Positions 33,087 to 40,839 of a stretch of DNA of 64,000 bases are shown here, piece by piece. The position numbers and the translations under genes were made by a program. The stretch comes from Actinomadura citrea (GTDB lineage: Bacteria; Actinomycetota; Actinomycetes; Streptosporangiales; Streptosporangiaceae), in NCBI RefSeq assembly GCF_013409045.1, contig NZ_JACCBT010000001.1:3782001-3846000 (forward strand), read 5' to 3'. Each line of letters starts with the position of its first letter. The stretch's first letter is position 1. The notes beneath the pieces are model-generated. The model searched no databases, was not told where the DNA came from, and saw only the letters and a list, made by a program, of their open reading frames with translations.

Positions 33087-34549
33087 TCCTCTTCGGCGTC
33101 CTCGTCGGTCGGCACGTACTCGACGGGCGGCCCGCCGTGCGTCCACGGCGTGTCCTCCCGGTCGGGGAACCTCGCCGCGCCGAACGAGCCCTCCGTCAGC
33201 GAGGTGAAGCACACCCGGTCGCCGACCTCGGGCACGGAGCCCGCCTCGGGGGTGAGCTTGCGGCCCATCCCGCCGGTCAGCTCCAGCAGCACGCCGCCGT
33301 CGTCCAACTCCACGATCCTCCCCTTGAGCGCCGGTCTGGCGGCACTGCACACGGTCGTGCCGGCGTCCAGCCGCACCGGGTCCCGGGTGCCGACCCGCAG
33401 CAGCGGGCGCAGCTTCGGCCGCTTGCCCGTCTCGTCCAGCCGGGCGGGGTCGCACTCGGTGACCGTCCCCCCGAACGCCTGGCCGGCCAGCCGGTGCTCG
33501 GCCATCACCAGGGGGTCGTCGAACGCTCGCTGCGCGTCGTAGGCGTCCTGCGCGCGTTCGAGGTCGTGCAGCCGCCGCGCCGCGCGGACGGGCGGGTCTC
33601 GGCGCGCCTGAGGATACGCCTCGCCGAACGTCTGGTGGTAATAGGTGAAGGCGTCCCGGTCGCGCTCCCAGCGGCGCGGGACGCTCGCCCCCTCCGGCAG
33701 CGCGCGCAGCAGCCCGACGGCCCGCCACATCAGCTCCCAGGTCGGGGTCAGCTGGCTCGCGACCGCGGCGCGCAGCCGCTCCTCGGTGGCGGGGGCCCCG
33801 CCCGACCGGTCGTAGGCGGCGATCGCGGGGGCGAGGACCTCGTTGTCGAAGGTCGGGTCGGTCGTCGGGCCCGCGGGCGGGCAGACGACGGGGTCCTCGG
33901 CGCGGGCCGCCGCGGCCGGGCCGTCGAGGCCGTCCGGCGGCTCGATCCAGCCGATCAGCGCGGCGAGGTTGCCGTCCTCCAGCGAGCTCTGCCCGGTCGC
34001 CCAGTGCAGCCGCAGCAGCTCCGTCACCGCCCCGAGCAGGGACGACCCCGGATGGTCGTGGCGGTCGGCGAACCAGGTCAGCCATCGGCCGAGCACCGGC
34101 ACCGCCGGGTCCACCGCGTACGGGCCCTCGGTGCTGCGGAACCGCGTCGACCGGCCCACCATCCGCAGGAACGCGACGCCGCCCCGGTTCGGCACGAGCA
34201 GCTGCGGCGCGTCCCCGTACCGGATCCGCTCCTCCCCGTCCTTGCCGGGCGGCAGTTCCTCCACCGGGCCCCGGCTCGTCTCGATGTGGTTCAGCACGAG
34301 CTTGGCGAGGGTCGCCGCGAAGGCGAACCGCAGGTCGCGGTTGCGCGGCTGCGGGACCACGAGCACCGTCGCGTCGTCCGGCGCGCTGCCGAGCATCACG
34401 GCCAGCGGTGCCGCCGCCTCCCCGGCGAGCTTCAGTGGGACGAGCACGAGCGGGGCGCCGGAGACATGACAGTGCCGCACGGTCGCGAGCGGCTGCGCGA
34501 TCCCGGCGGACACCGCCTGCAACCGCGCGAGCGAGGACAGCGCAGTCAT
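33077..34549 (-). CDS. Uncharacterised 490-residue protein of the nuclease-helicase operon
   Basis: Soluble, no signal peptide. I recognise no catalytic motif. The N-terminal half contains VLVVPQPRNRDLRFAFAATL, GGVAFLRMVGRSTRF and a Trp-rich segment (RWLTWFADRHDHPG); the C-terminal part (about 410-470) looks like a small beta-rich domain (GRIVELDDGGVLLELTGG). It lies 7 bp after the nuclease gene and overlaps the helicase start by 10 bp, so it is made in step with both. A bridging or DNA-binding subunit would fit the context but is speculation. Confidence 0.75.
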   Translation of the reverse strand: MTALSSLARLQAVSAGIAQPLATVRHCHVSGAPLVLVPLKLAGEAAAPLAVMLGSAPDDATVLVVPQPRNRDLRFAFAATLAKLVLNHIETSRGPVEELPPGKDGEERIRYGDAPQLLVPNRGGVAFLRMVGRSTRFRSTEGPYAVDPAVPVLGRWLTWFADRHDHPGSSLLGAVTELLRLHWATGQSSLEDGNLAALIGWIEPPDGLDGPAAAARAEDPVVCPPAGPTTDPTFDNEVLAPAIAAYDRSGGAPATEERLRAAVASQLTPTWELMWRAVGLLRALPEGASVPRRWERDRDAFTYYHQTFGEAYPQARRDPPVRAARRLHDLERAQDAYDAQRAFDDPLVMAEHRLAGQAFGGTVTECDPARLDETGKRPKLRPLLRVGTRDPVRLDAGTTVCSAARPALKGRIVELDDGGVLLELTGGMGRKLTPEAGSVPEVGDRVCFTSLTEGSFGAARFPDREDTPWTHGGPPVEYVPTDEDAEEEWS

Positions 34550-34556
34550 GGGCGGA

Positions 34557-35651
34557 TCACGCGGCCCCGTGCAGCGCCTCGTCGCGCAGACGGGCCGCGG
34601 CGCGCAGCTGCTCGGCCGTCTCGGCCAGGTCGTCGGAGGGATGCAGCGACCCGTCCGCCAGCGCGAGCGCGGCGCCGATCGTGTCGACGCCGCCGAGGTC
34701 GTCGCGGACGGACCGGCCGAGCGCGCCCGTCGCGCCGCACGCCCGCGCCTCGTCCCGGCAGAACAGCGCCATCTCGCAGCCCGCCATGCACTCGGGCGCG
34801 TACCGCGCCTCGACGGCCCGCACGGACTCCGCGAGCGCCTCCCCGGGCTCGAACGACAGGTCGTCCGGCAGTTCGGCGAGGATGGCGTCGACGCGGGTGA
34901 GGCGCGTGAGCTGCCGTTCCAGGACGGCGAGCTGCGGCCGCACGTCCAGCGGCGTCGCCGTGGGACGGTTCGAGAAGTTCTCCGGGCAGACGAGGAACAC
35001 CTCGTGCGACACGCGCGCCGGGTCGTGCCCGAGCTCCGCCGCCAGCCGCCGCAGCGCCAGCACGTACACCGCCGACTGGCGGGCCGCCGCCGCGACCTGC
35101 TCCGGCTCGGCCTGCCCGTCCACGACCGCGAACGACTTGATCTCGATGACGTGCATCCGGCCTTCGAGCTGGAACGCGATCACGTCCGGTTCCAGGTAGG
35201 CGGGCCGCCCGCCGATCTCCAGCCGCAGCAGCGGATGGTCGAACAGCGTCCCCTCGCCGGTCTCCAGCGCGCGGGCGACCAGCCGCCGCGTGCGCGAGTG
35301 CCGCAGCTCCCGGCCCTCGTTGCCCGCGACCACCTCAAGGTCGTCGTAGGCGACCTCGGGAACGGCGAGGCCGATCCGCTCGCGCAGCAGTGTCAGCAGC
35401 TCCGCGCAGCCGTCCGCCTTCACCTGCGCCTCGAACGCGTTCCCGCGCGTTATCGCGAACTGGGACTGGCCGAACGGCGCGGGGAACCCCAGTGCGCGCG
35501 CCACCGCGTCCTTGTCGACTCCCGCCGCGTCCATCACCCCGCGGCGGGCGCAGCCCGGATTGGACGTGAGCGCGGCGATCGTGCGGGCGTCGTGGTTGCG
35601 CGGGGGCGCGTCGCCGCGCAGCCGGTCCAGGTCCGGCGCGGTGTCGGTCAT
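34557..35651 (-). CDS. Cas4/RecB-like nuclease with 4-Cys Fe-S cluster
   Basis: 364 residues with the full set of RecB-family PD-(D/E)XK motifs: RGNAFE (GxxxE, residues 69-74), EPDVIAF (Asp156), VIEIKSF (ExK, Glu170 and Lys172) and RQSAVY (QxxxY, 192-196). A single Cys34 and a C-terminal Cys288-x3-Cys292-x5-Cys298 set match the iron-sulphur arrangement of Cas4, AddB and Dna2 nucleases. It is coupled to the upstream gene by ATGA and to the downstream gene by a 7-bp gap. No cas1, cas2 or CRISPR repeats are nearby, so a CRISPR role is unlikely. Nuclease fold and cluster are strongly supported; biological role is inferred. Confidence 0.87.
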   Translation of the reverse strand: MTDTAPDLDRLRGDAPPRNHDARTIAALTSNPGCARRGVMDAAGVDKDAVARALGFPAPFGQSQFAITRGNAFEAQVKADGCAELLTLLRERIGLAVPEVAYDDLEVVAGNEGRELRHSRTRRLVARALETGEGTLFDHPLLRLEIGGRPAYLEPDVIAFQLEGRMHVIEIKSFAVVDGQAEPEQVAAAARQSAVYVLALRRLAAELGHDPARVSHEVFLVCPENFSNRPTATPLDVRPQLAVLERQLTRLTRVDAILAELPDDLSFEPGEALAESVRAVEARYAPECMAGCEMALFCRDEARACGATGALGRSVRDDLGGVDTIGAALALADGSLHPSDDLAETAEQLRAAARLRDEALHGAA

Positions 35652-36487
35652 CGGTCCGTCTCTCCGTTGATGGCGGGGCGCCGGCCGGGATCCCGCAGGG
35701 CCCGCAGCCGGGTGCCGAACAGCCGTTCGGCGTCGTCGAGCCGCTCCCGGGCGCGTGCCGCGGCCGACTCGCGCCGCCGCCGGTCCGGGTCGCGGTGCAC
35801 GTCCAGCTCGGCCCGGGCGGCCTCGGCGAGCACGGCCGGATCGACTGTACCGACCGTACCGGTGACCGCACCGGGAATGTTGGACGCGAAACGCCACAGG
35901 AGCCGCTGCACGTCCGGCGACGGCGTCCCGCGCCCGGCGTGCTCGGCCAGCCGCAGCGCGCAGGTGAGGAAGTCGGTGCGCGGGCTGAGGGGCCCGACGA
36001 TGCGCTGCTCCAGCGGCCACGTGCTCACGGTGAGCAGCCCGCGCGCGGGCGCGAGCAGGTCGGCGGTCAGCGCGGCGCACAGGTAGTACGGGCGCGCGTA
36101 CGGGGCGGTGCGGAAGGAGCGCTCCTCGTCGCGGCGCAGGCTCGTCAGGCGGCTCCCCGGGATCCGGCCGGGGAAGAACGCCGCGTACACCGACCCGATC
36201 AGCTTCGGCGCGGCGGGCGCCCCGAGCAGGGTGAGCGCCTGGTGGACCTGCTCCCGGACGGGCAGCAGGCCGCGCGGGCCGTCGTCCTCGTCGCGGCGGC
36301 CGCCGGACCCGGTGGTGTCGCCGAGGACGGCGTCGTCCCACGCGGTCTCGGTGCTGCGCAGCTCAGAGCGCAGCTCGCGGGCCCGTGCCCGGTCGCCGGC
36401 GGCCATGGCCCGGCGCACGGCTGCGCGCAGCTCGGCGATGCGCGTCTCCAGCTCGTCGGGGGACGGGACGCCGGGGGACCGGGACAT
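35648..36487 (-). CDS. Uncharacterised first protein of the nuclease-helicase operon
   Basis: 279 residues. It starts with a charged helical segment (LETRIAELRAAVRRAMAAGD) likely to form a short coiled coil. A central region (VREQVHQALTLLGAPAAPKL, then a basic SRLTSLRRDEERSF) looks winged-helix-like, and a helical Arg-rich C-terminus follows. No catalytic motif is evident. The ATG at 36487 lies 7 bp after a -10 box, so the mRNA is probably leaderless. Its stop overlaps the nuclease start by ATGA. A DNA-binding or regulatory role would suit, but is not shown. Confidence 0.75.
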   Translation of the reverse strand: MSRSPGVPSPDELETRIAELRAAVRRAMAAGDRARARELRSELRSTETAWDDAVLGDTTGSGGRRDEDDGPRGLLPVREQVHQALTLLGAPAAPKLIGSVYAAFFPGRIPGSRLTSLRRDEERSFRTAPYARPYYLCAALTADLLAPARGLLTVSTWPLEQRIVGPLSPRTDFLTCALRLAEHAGRGTPSPDVQRLLWRFASNIPGAVTGTVGTVDPAVLAEAARAELDVHRDPDRRRRESAAARARERLDDAERLFGTRLRALRDPGRRPAINGETDR

Positions 36488-36494
36488 GCGGCAG

Positions 36495-36517
36495 ACAGTA
36501 CAGGTACTTCCCGACAC
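36495..36517 (-). promoter_or_regulatory. Leaderless promoter resembling the PafBC/RecA-NDp DNA-damage motif
   Basis: Minus strand: GTGTCGGGA (36517-36509), exactly 8 bp, then TACTGT (36500-36495), 7 bp before the ATG. The mycobacterial LexA-independent damage motif, as I recall it, is TTGTCRGTG-N8-TAnnnT; the match is 6 of 9 in the first block with exact spacing and a consensus -10. An ACACT-N3-AGTGT repeat (36514-36526) overlaps the upstream end. Confidence 0.5.
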
Positions 36518-36553
36518 TTCCAGTGTTTTCCAGTTTTGTGGTGTCAGGCGGGC

Positions 36554-37156
36554 TCAGCGCGGCTTGCGCCACACGAGGGAATAGCGCCACAGCAGGTGCC
36601 TGCGGAACACGGCGCCGGGCAGCAGCCGCAGTGCCTCGTCCCGGACCTCGCCCCACGTCATGTCGGGATCCATGACCGGGGCGCCGGGGTTGCCTGCGCG
36701 CCCCCGGTTGCGGAGCCGGTGGACGTAGTGCGCGGGGAGGCCGGTGGCAGCGTACGCCCGGTCACGGAGCCCCTTGTTGTTCGCCAGCCCGATGACCACG
36801 AGGTTGCCGCCCGGCCGGACGGCGCCGCGCATCGCCGACAGGCCCTTGGCGAAGTCCATGTGGTGGATCGCGGCGACACTGCAGACGAAGTCGTAGAAGT
36901 CCTCCGGCAGGTCGTATTCGAGGAGACCCGCCTCGACGAAGTCGACGTTGCCGGCGCCCCTGCTCGACCGCGCCGCCTCGGCGACCATGTCCGGCGACCG
37001 GTCGAGACCGGTGACATGCGTCGCGCGGGGCGCGAGGCGGCGCACCAGCAGGCCGTCCCCGCAGCCGACGTCCAGCGCCTCCCCGCACCCGCGCGGCACG
37101 TTGCGCAGCACGACACCGTGGTAGTGCGTGTTGTGGTTCCAGTAGTCGCCGGTCAT
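36554..37156 (-). CDS. SAM-dependent methyltransferase (class I)
   Basis: 200 residues. Motif I EALDVGCGDGLLVRRL (about 28-43) binds S-adenosylmethionine, followed by TGLDRSPDMVAEA (motif II), an acidic FYDFVCSVAAIHHM (motif IV) and GAVRPGGNLVVIGL (motif VI). This is a Methyltransf_11-type small-molecule enzyme of unknown substrate. It lies 13 bp after a VOC protein gene and 66 bp before the nuclease-helicase operon, in the same direction. An in-frame GTG two codons upstream is an alternative start. Confidence 0.85.
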   Translation of the reverse strand: MTGDYWNHNTHYHGVVLRNVPRGCGEALDVGCGDGLLVRRLAPRATHVTGLDRSPDMVAEAARSSRGAGNVDFVEAGLLEYDLPEDFYDFVCSVAAIHHMDFAKGLSAMRGAVRPGGNLVVIGLANNKGLRDRAYAATGLPAHYVHRLRNRGRAGNPGAPVMDPDMTWGEVRDEALRLLPGAVFRRHLLWRYSLVWRKPR

Positions 37157-37169
37157 CGTCACCGCCGGG

Positions 37170-37559
37170 TCAGGAGCGCGGGTCGCGGCGGAGAGGGTGC
37201 CCCGCCGGCACCTCCACAATAACGATCTTGACGCCGTCGGGGTCCTCGATCCACATCTCGACCAGTCCCCACGGTTCCTCCCGCGGCTCCCGCGTGACGC
37301 GGGCACCGGCGGCCGCGAGCCGTTCGTGCTCGGCCCGGACGTCGCGGACCTGGAGCCAGAGCATCGGCGACGCCCCGGCCCCGCCGTCGCCGTGCCCCGA
37401 CACCTCCAGGAAGCCCGGACCGAGGAAGAACACCACGCCGGGAGAGTCGGCCGGGCCGAACTCCCGGTACACGGCGAGGCCCAGCACGTCACGGTAGAAG
37501 CGCCGGGTGCGCGCCGGGTCGCCGGAGCGAAGCAGGATGCGGCTGCTCAGTACGTCCAT
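37170..37559 (-). CDS. VOC-superfamily (glyoxalase/dioxygenase fold) protein
   Basis: 129 residues, one pair of beta-alpha-beta-beta-beta modules. Typical stretches are SGDPARTRRFYRDVLGLAVY at the N-terminus and VEMWIEDPDGVKIVIVEV at the C-terminus, where the Glu is the usual metal-ligand position. Small VOC proteins serve in glyoxal, antibiotic or aromatic chemistry; nothing here picks one. The gene is probably co-transcribed with the methyltransferase 13 bp downstream. Confidence 0.82.
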   Translation of the reverse strand: MDVLSSRILLRSGDPARTRRFYRDVLGLAVYREFGPADSPGVVFFLGPGFLEVSGHGDGGAGASPMLWLQVRDVRAEHERLAAAGARVTREPREEPWGLVEMWIEDPDGVKIVIVEVPAGHPLRRDPRS

Positions 37560-37621
37560 GCCACCATCCTGACCCCGGCGCCGCCCGGCGCGCGCACCGG
37601 CGCGCCCGGTGCCGGCCCGGG

Positions 37622-38488
37622 TCAGTCCGCGAAGCTGGCGCGGTAGGTGGCGGCCATGTCCTCGTCGCCGTGCCCCTGCTCGATGGCACGCCGGAAACGC
37701 TCGCCCGCCGCGTCGTTCACGTCGACGCGGACGCCTGCCGCCTCGGCGGAGTCGTGGATGAGCCGGGTGTTCTTCTCGGCGTTGCGGACGGCGAAGCTCG
37801 GCTCGAAGTCGCCGTCGAGCATCGCCTTCATCTTGGTCTGCAGGTAGGGGCTGTCGAGCGGGCCGCCGGTGAGGACCTCGCCGAGCAGGGACGGATCGAG
37901 TCCGAAGCCCTTGGTCAGCGCCACCGACTCGGCGACGACCGAGGTCAGCGAGATGGCGTAGCTCACGGCGGCCAGCTTGAGCCGGGTGCCCGCGCCGCTC
38001 GCGCCGTCCTCGTCCAGCCACACCGTCTTGCCGCCGACCGCGTCGAAGACCGGCCCCAGGGCCTTGCGCGCGTCCTGCGGCCCGGCGGCGAGGACGACGA
38101 GCCTGCCCTGCTCGGCGGGCTGCCTGGTGCCCTGGACGGGGGAGTCGACGAACGTCAGCCCGTGGTCGGCGGCGAGCCGCGCCAGCGCGGGCACGTCCGC
38201 GACGCCGACCGTGCCCATCTGCGCCCAGACCTGCCCGGCGCGCAGCGCGGGCGCGGCGTCGTTCATCACCGCCAGGGCCGTCTCCCCGTCGTTCAGCATG
38301 GTGATGACCACGTCGGCGTCCCGGACGGCGTCGGCGGGGGAGGCCGCGACGGCGGCGCCGTCGGCGGCGAGCGGTTCCGCGCGGGCGGCCGTGCGGTTCC
38401 AGGCGGCGACCCCGTGGCCGTTCCTCAGCAGGTTGCGGGCCATCGCGGCGCCCATGATCCCGGTGCCGAGCACTGCGACCTGAGTCAT
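37622..38488 (-). CDS. NAD(P)-dependent 3-hydroxyisobutyrate dehydrogenase-family protein
   Basis: 288 residues. The N-terminal Rossmann motif GTGIMGAAMARNLLRNGH (about 8-25), the substrate-loop motif FVDSPVQGTRQPAEQGRL (about 114-131, equivalent to DAPVSGG) and the catalytic Lys region LKLAAVSYAISL define a beta-hydroxyacid dehydrogenase. The ATG follows AAGGAGGGG. The usual Gly-Gly of the DAPVSGG motif is replaced by Gly-Thr, so the substrate may be unusual. It stands at the head of a minus-strand run with the VOC and methyltransferase genes. Confidence 0.87.
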   Translation of the reverse strand: MTQVAVLGTGIMGAAMARNLLRNGHGVAAWNRTAARAEPLAADGAAVAASPADAVRDADVVITMLNDGETALAVMNDAAPALRAGQVWAQMGTVGVADVPALARLAADHGLTFVDSPVQGTRQPAEQGRLVVLAAGPQDARKALGPVFDAVGGKTVWLDEDGASGAGTRLKLAAVSYAISLTSVVAESVALTKGFGLDPSLLGEVLTGGPLDSPYLQTKMKAMLDGDFEPSFAVRNAEKNTRLIHDSAEAAGVRVDVNDAAGERFRRAIEQGHGDEDMAATYRASFAD

Positions 38489-38639
38489 CTGCCCCTCCTT
38501 TTGGACTGCTTGATACAGAATGGTGCGGGGACAACATTCGCACATCACGGCCTGATGCGCATCCGCAGGAACCCCTACCCGTCCGGAGGCGGGAATGCCT
38601 CGCCGCGCCGTCCGATCGGGCGGCGGCCGGCCGGGCCGG

Positions 38640-39791
38640 TCAGCCGTAGGCGGGGCTGTCGCCGGGCGCGTCGGCGTACACGGCGGTGTAGGGCACGGCG
38701 AAGGCGTCGAGGGTGCGGTCGAGGTGGGCCGACCACCAGCTCACGAGTGTGGATGGACCCCGCTCGCCCGCGCCGTGCCCGCCCAGGTAGCGGTGCCGCA
38801 GCGGCGCGACGTCGCAGAGCCGCTCCCACCATTCGCGGTGCACGGCCGACTGGATCTGCCCGGCGTCCAGCGGGAAGGCGGAGCGGTGCCCGCGCACGAA
38901 CGCCTGGACGCGGTCGAGATCGAGGCCGCGCTCGTCCTCGCAGGCGAACAGCCGTGCCGCCGAGCGCACGACCTCCCCGGCGACCGGGCCCGTGGTGAGG
39001 CCGCCCCAGCCGAGCACGGCGGTGACGTTGCCCGACCCGCCGTAGCGCAGGTGCTCGGCGTGGAAGGAGCCGTGCAGGTGCCCGACCGTGCTCACCTCGA
39101 CGTCGGGCGGCTGGTGCCCGGCGAACTCGGTGAGCAGATCGCGGCGTTCGCGAAGGCGGCGCGCGGTCAGCGCGTCGAAGTCGGTGCCGCCCCCGCCGTC
39201 CGGGACGTCGCGCAGCGTCGCCTCGACGGCCGCGGCCGCGTCGGCGGCCCGCGGCGCCGGCACGAGCATGCTCTGCTGGACGGGCGGCGTGAGCTCGTCG
39301 AGCGCGGCGTGCAGCCGTCCGAGCAGCTCGCCGAGGGCCTCGCACTGGGCGAACGTCAGCTCCAGGCCGCCGCGGCCGCGGCCGCCGACCCACGGGTACA
39401 GGGCGTATCCGCGGCCGGCGGCGGTGACCAGCGTGCGGCCGCCGCGCGCCGGCACGGGCGCGAGCACCGGAAGACCGGCCGCGTCGAGCGCGGCCGTGAC
39501 GCCGTGCTGGAACAGCACGCGGCGCCGGTCGGCGCCGGCGTGCTCCCTGAGGAAGAACGCGCCGCCGGCCGTGTCGACGCGCCAGCTCCGGTGGCCCTGC
39601 CCGGTGGCCGGCGGGGTCCTCACGTCCGGCGCGCCGATCTCCCAGCGTTTCAGCAGCCGGGGCGGGAGAGGCTCGGCGCCGGGCCCGCCGTCCGCCTTCG
39701 CCTGCCCGCTCCCGTCGGCCCGGTTCGCCGCGCCGGCCCGGTGTTCGGTGTCAGCCCTGTCTCTGGCGTCAGCACTCTGGGACGTCGGCAC
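38640..39791 (-). CDS. APH-fold (aminoglycoside phosphotransferase-like) protein, catalytically degenerate
   Basis: 383 residues. The fold is suggested by an N-lobe with FFLREH (possible Lys/Arg position), YALYPWVGG hinge and ALGELLGRLHAAL, which are typical of APH/choline-kinase proteins. The catalytic loop, normally HGDLHxxN, reads HGSFHAEH, so the general-base Asp is Ser and the metal-binding Asn is His. The following DFD metal motif reads GWGG. These losses predict no phosphotransfer. The first 40 residues are low-complexity and the start is uncertain. Confidence 0.7.
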   Translation of the reverse strand: MPTSQSADARDRADTEHRAGAANRADGSGQAKADGGPGAEPLPPRLLKRWEIGAPDVRTPPATGQGHRSWRVDTAGGAFFLREHAGADRRRVLFQHGVTAALDAAGLPVLAPVPARGGRTLVTAAGRGYALYPWVGGRGRGGLELTFAQCEALGELLGRLHAALDELTPPVQQSMLVPAPRAADAAAAVEATLRDVPDGGGGTDFDALTARRLRERRDLLTEFAGHQPPDVEVSTVGHLHGSFHAEHLRYGGSGNVTAVLGWGGLTTGPVAGEVVRSAARLFACEDERGLDLDRVQAFVRGHRSAFPLDAGQIQSAVHREWWERLCDVAPLRHRYLGGHGAGERGPSTLVSWWSAHLDRTLDAFAVPYTAVYADAPGDSPAYG

Positions 39792-39896
39792 CTCGGCACC
39801 TCGGCTGCTTCGGACGGACGGCGGTCGAATGGATGTTCTACGCCGACGCTACACGTCCCGGCCGTGGCGCGAAAGTGAACCGCGCGGTCCGGCGCC

Positions 39897-40298
39897 TCAG
39901 GCGCGTTCGAGGACGACGACGGGGATGTCGCGGTCCGTCTTCTTCTGGTACTCGTCGTAGTCCGGCCAGGTGGCGGTCATCTTCCGCCACAGGGCGGGCT
40001 TCTCCTCCGGCGTCGCCGTGCGGGCCCGAGCGGTGAACCTGTCGCCCTTCACCTGCACCTTCACCTCGGGGTTGTCCCGGAGGTTGAGGTACCAGAGCGG
40101 CGGGGCGTCCGCCCCGCCCTTGGACGCCACGACGAGGTAGGCGTCGCCTTCCGGCTGGTAGATGAGCGGCGTCGTGCGCTCCTTGCCGCTGCGCCGCCCG
40201 GTGGTGGTGAGCAGGAGGGTGACGGTGCCCTGCCAGTCGTGTCCCTCCGCGCCGTCGGTCTCCTGGTACCGCTCGACGTGTTCCTTGCCGTACAGCAT
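39897..40298 (-). CDS. F420-dependent nitroreductase-family protein (Ddn-like)
   Basis: 133 residues, split beta-barrel of the deazaflavin-dependent nitroreductase family. The core signature is TLLLTTTGRRSGKERTTPLI (about 27-46) followed by YLVVASKGGADAPPLWYLNL (about 54-73), as in M. tuberculosis Ddn and relatives. It would use F420H2 to reduce quinones or nitro compounds. It is divergent from the thioesterase gene, with an 87-bp gap. Confidence 0.9.
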   Translation of the reverse strand: MLYGKEHVERYQETDGAEGHDWQGTVTLLLTTTGRRSGKERTTPLIYQPEGDAYLVVASKGGADAPPLWYLNLRDNPEVKVQVKGDRFTARARTATPEEKPALWRKMTATWPDYDEYQKKTDRDIPVVVLERA

Positions 40299-40385
40299 GG
40301 TTTCCCCTCACTTTGCCATGGCCATAAGGGCGCTCTTCTGCAACCCGCGGGTCGGAGCCGCCCTTCTCGGGATCACTACCCTGGC

Positions 40386-40829
40386 GTGGTGGATGATGCG
40401 GCGGAGGTGGCGCGGCGGTGCGCCGAGACGATGTACGCGCAGGACAGGGTGGCGCAGGACCTCGGCATGCAGATCACCGAGATCGCACCGGGGCGGGCGC
40501 GGCTGCGGATGACGGTGGCCGGCACCATGGTGAACGGGCACGGGATCGCTCACGGCGGCTACCTGTTCCTGCTCGCCGACTCGGCTTTCGCCTACGCGTG
40601 CAACACCTATGACTCCGTGACGGTCGCGGCGTCGGCCGACGTGGTCTTCGTCGCGAGCGCGCGCGGCGGTGACGTCCTGGAAGCGACCGCGGTCGAACGC
40701 ACCCGGTACGGGCGGAGCGGCATCTACGACGTCACGGTCCGCCGCGTCCCCGGCGGCGAGGTCATCGCGGAGTTCCGCGGCGGGAGCCGCAGCCGGGACC
40801 AGCGCGTCCTGGACGGCGGCGCGCCCTGA
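40386..40829 (+). CDS. PaaI-type hotdog thioesterase
   Basis: 147 residues. The hotdog motif NGHGIAHGGYLFLLADSAFA (about 48-67), with the catalytic HGG...D, matches hydroxyphenylacetyl-CoA thioesterase PaaI. Two adjacent GTG codons (40386, 40389) can start it; a TACCCT -10-like box lies immediately upstream, so the message may be leaderless. No phenylacetate genes surround it, so it may hydrolyse other aryl- or acyl-CoAs. It is convergent with the XRE gene, with a 10-bp gap. Confidence 0.87.
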   Translation: MVDDAAEVARRCAETMYAQDRVAQDLGMQITEIAPGRARLRMTVAGTMVNGHGIAHGGYLFLLADSAFAYACNTYDSVTVAASADVVFVASARGGDVLEATAVERTRYGRSGIYDVTVRRVPGGEVIAEFRGGSRSRDQRVLDGGAP

Positions 40830-40839
40830 GGCGCACGGG

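Noticed and set aside
34557..35651. Cas4-like nuclease as evidence for a CRISPR locus
   Set aside because: No cas1, cas2 or effector gene and no repeat-spacer array in the window; the partner is an SF1B helicase instead.
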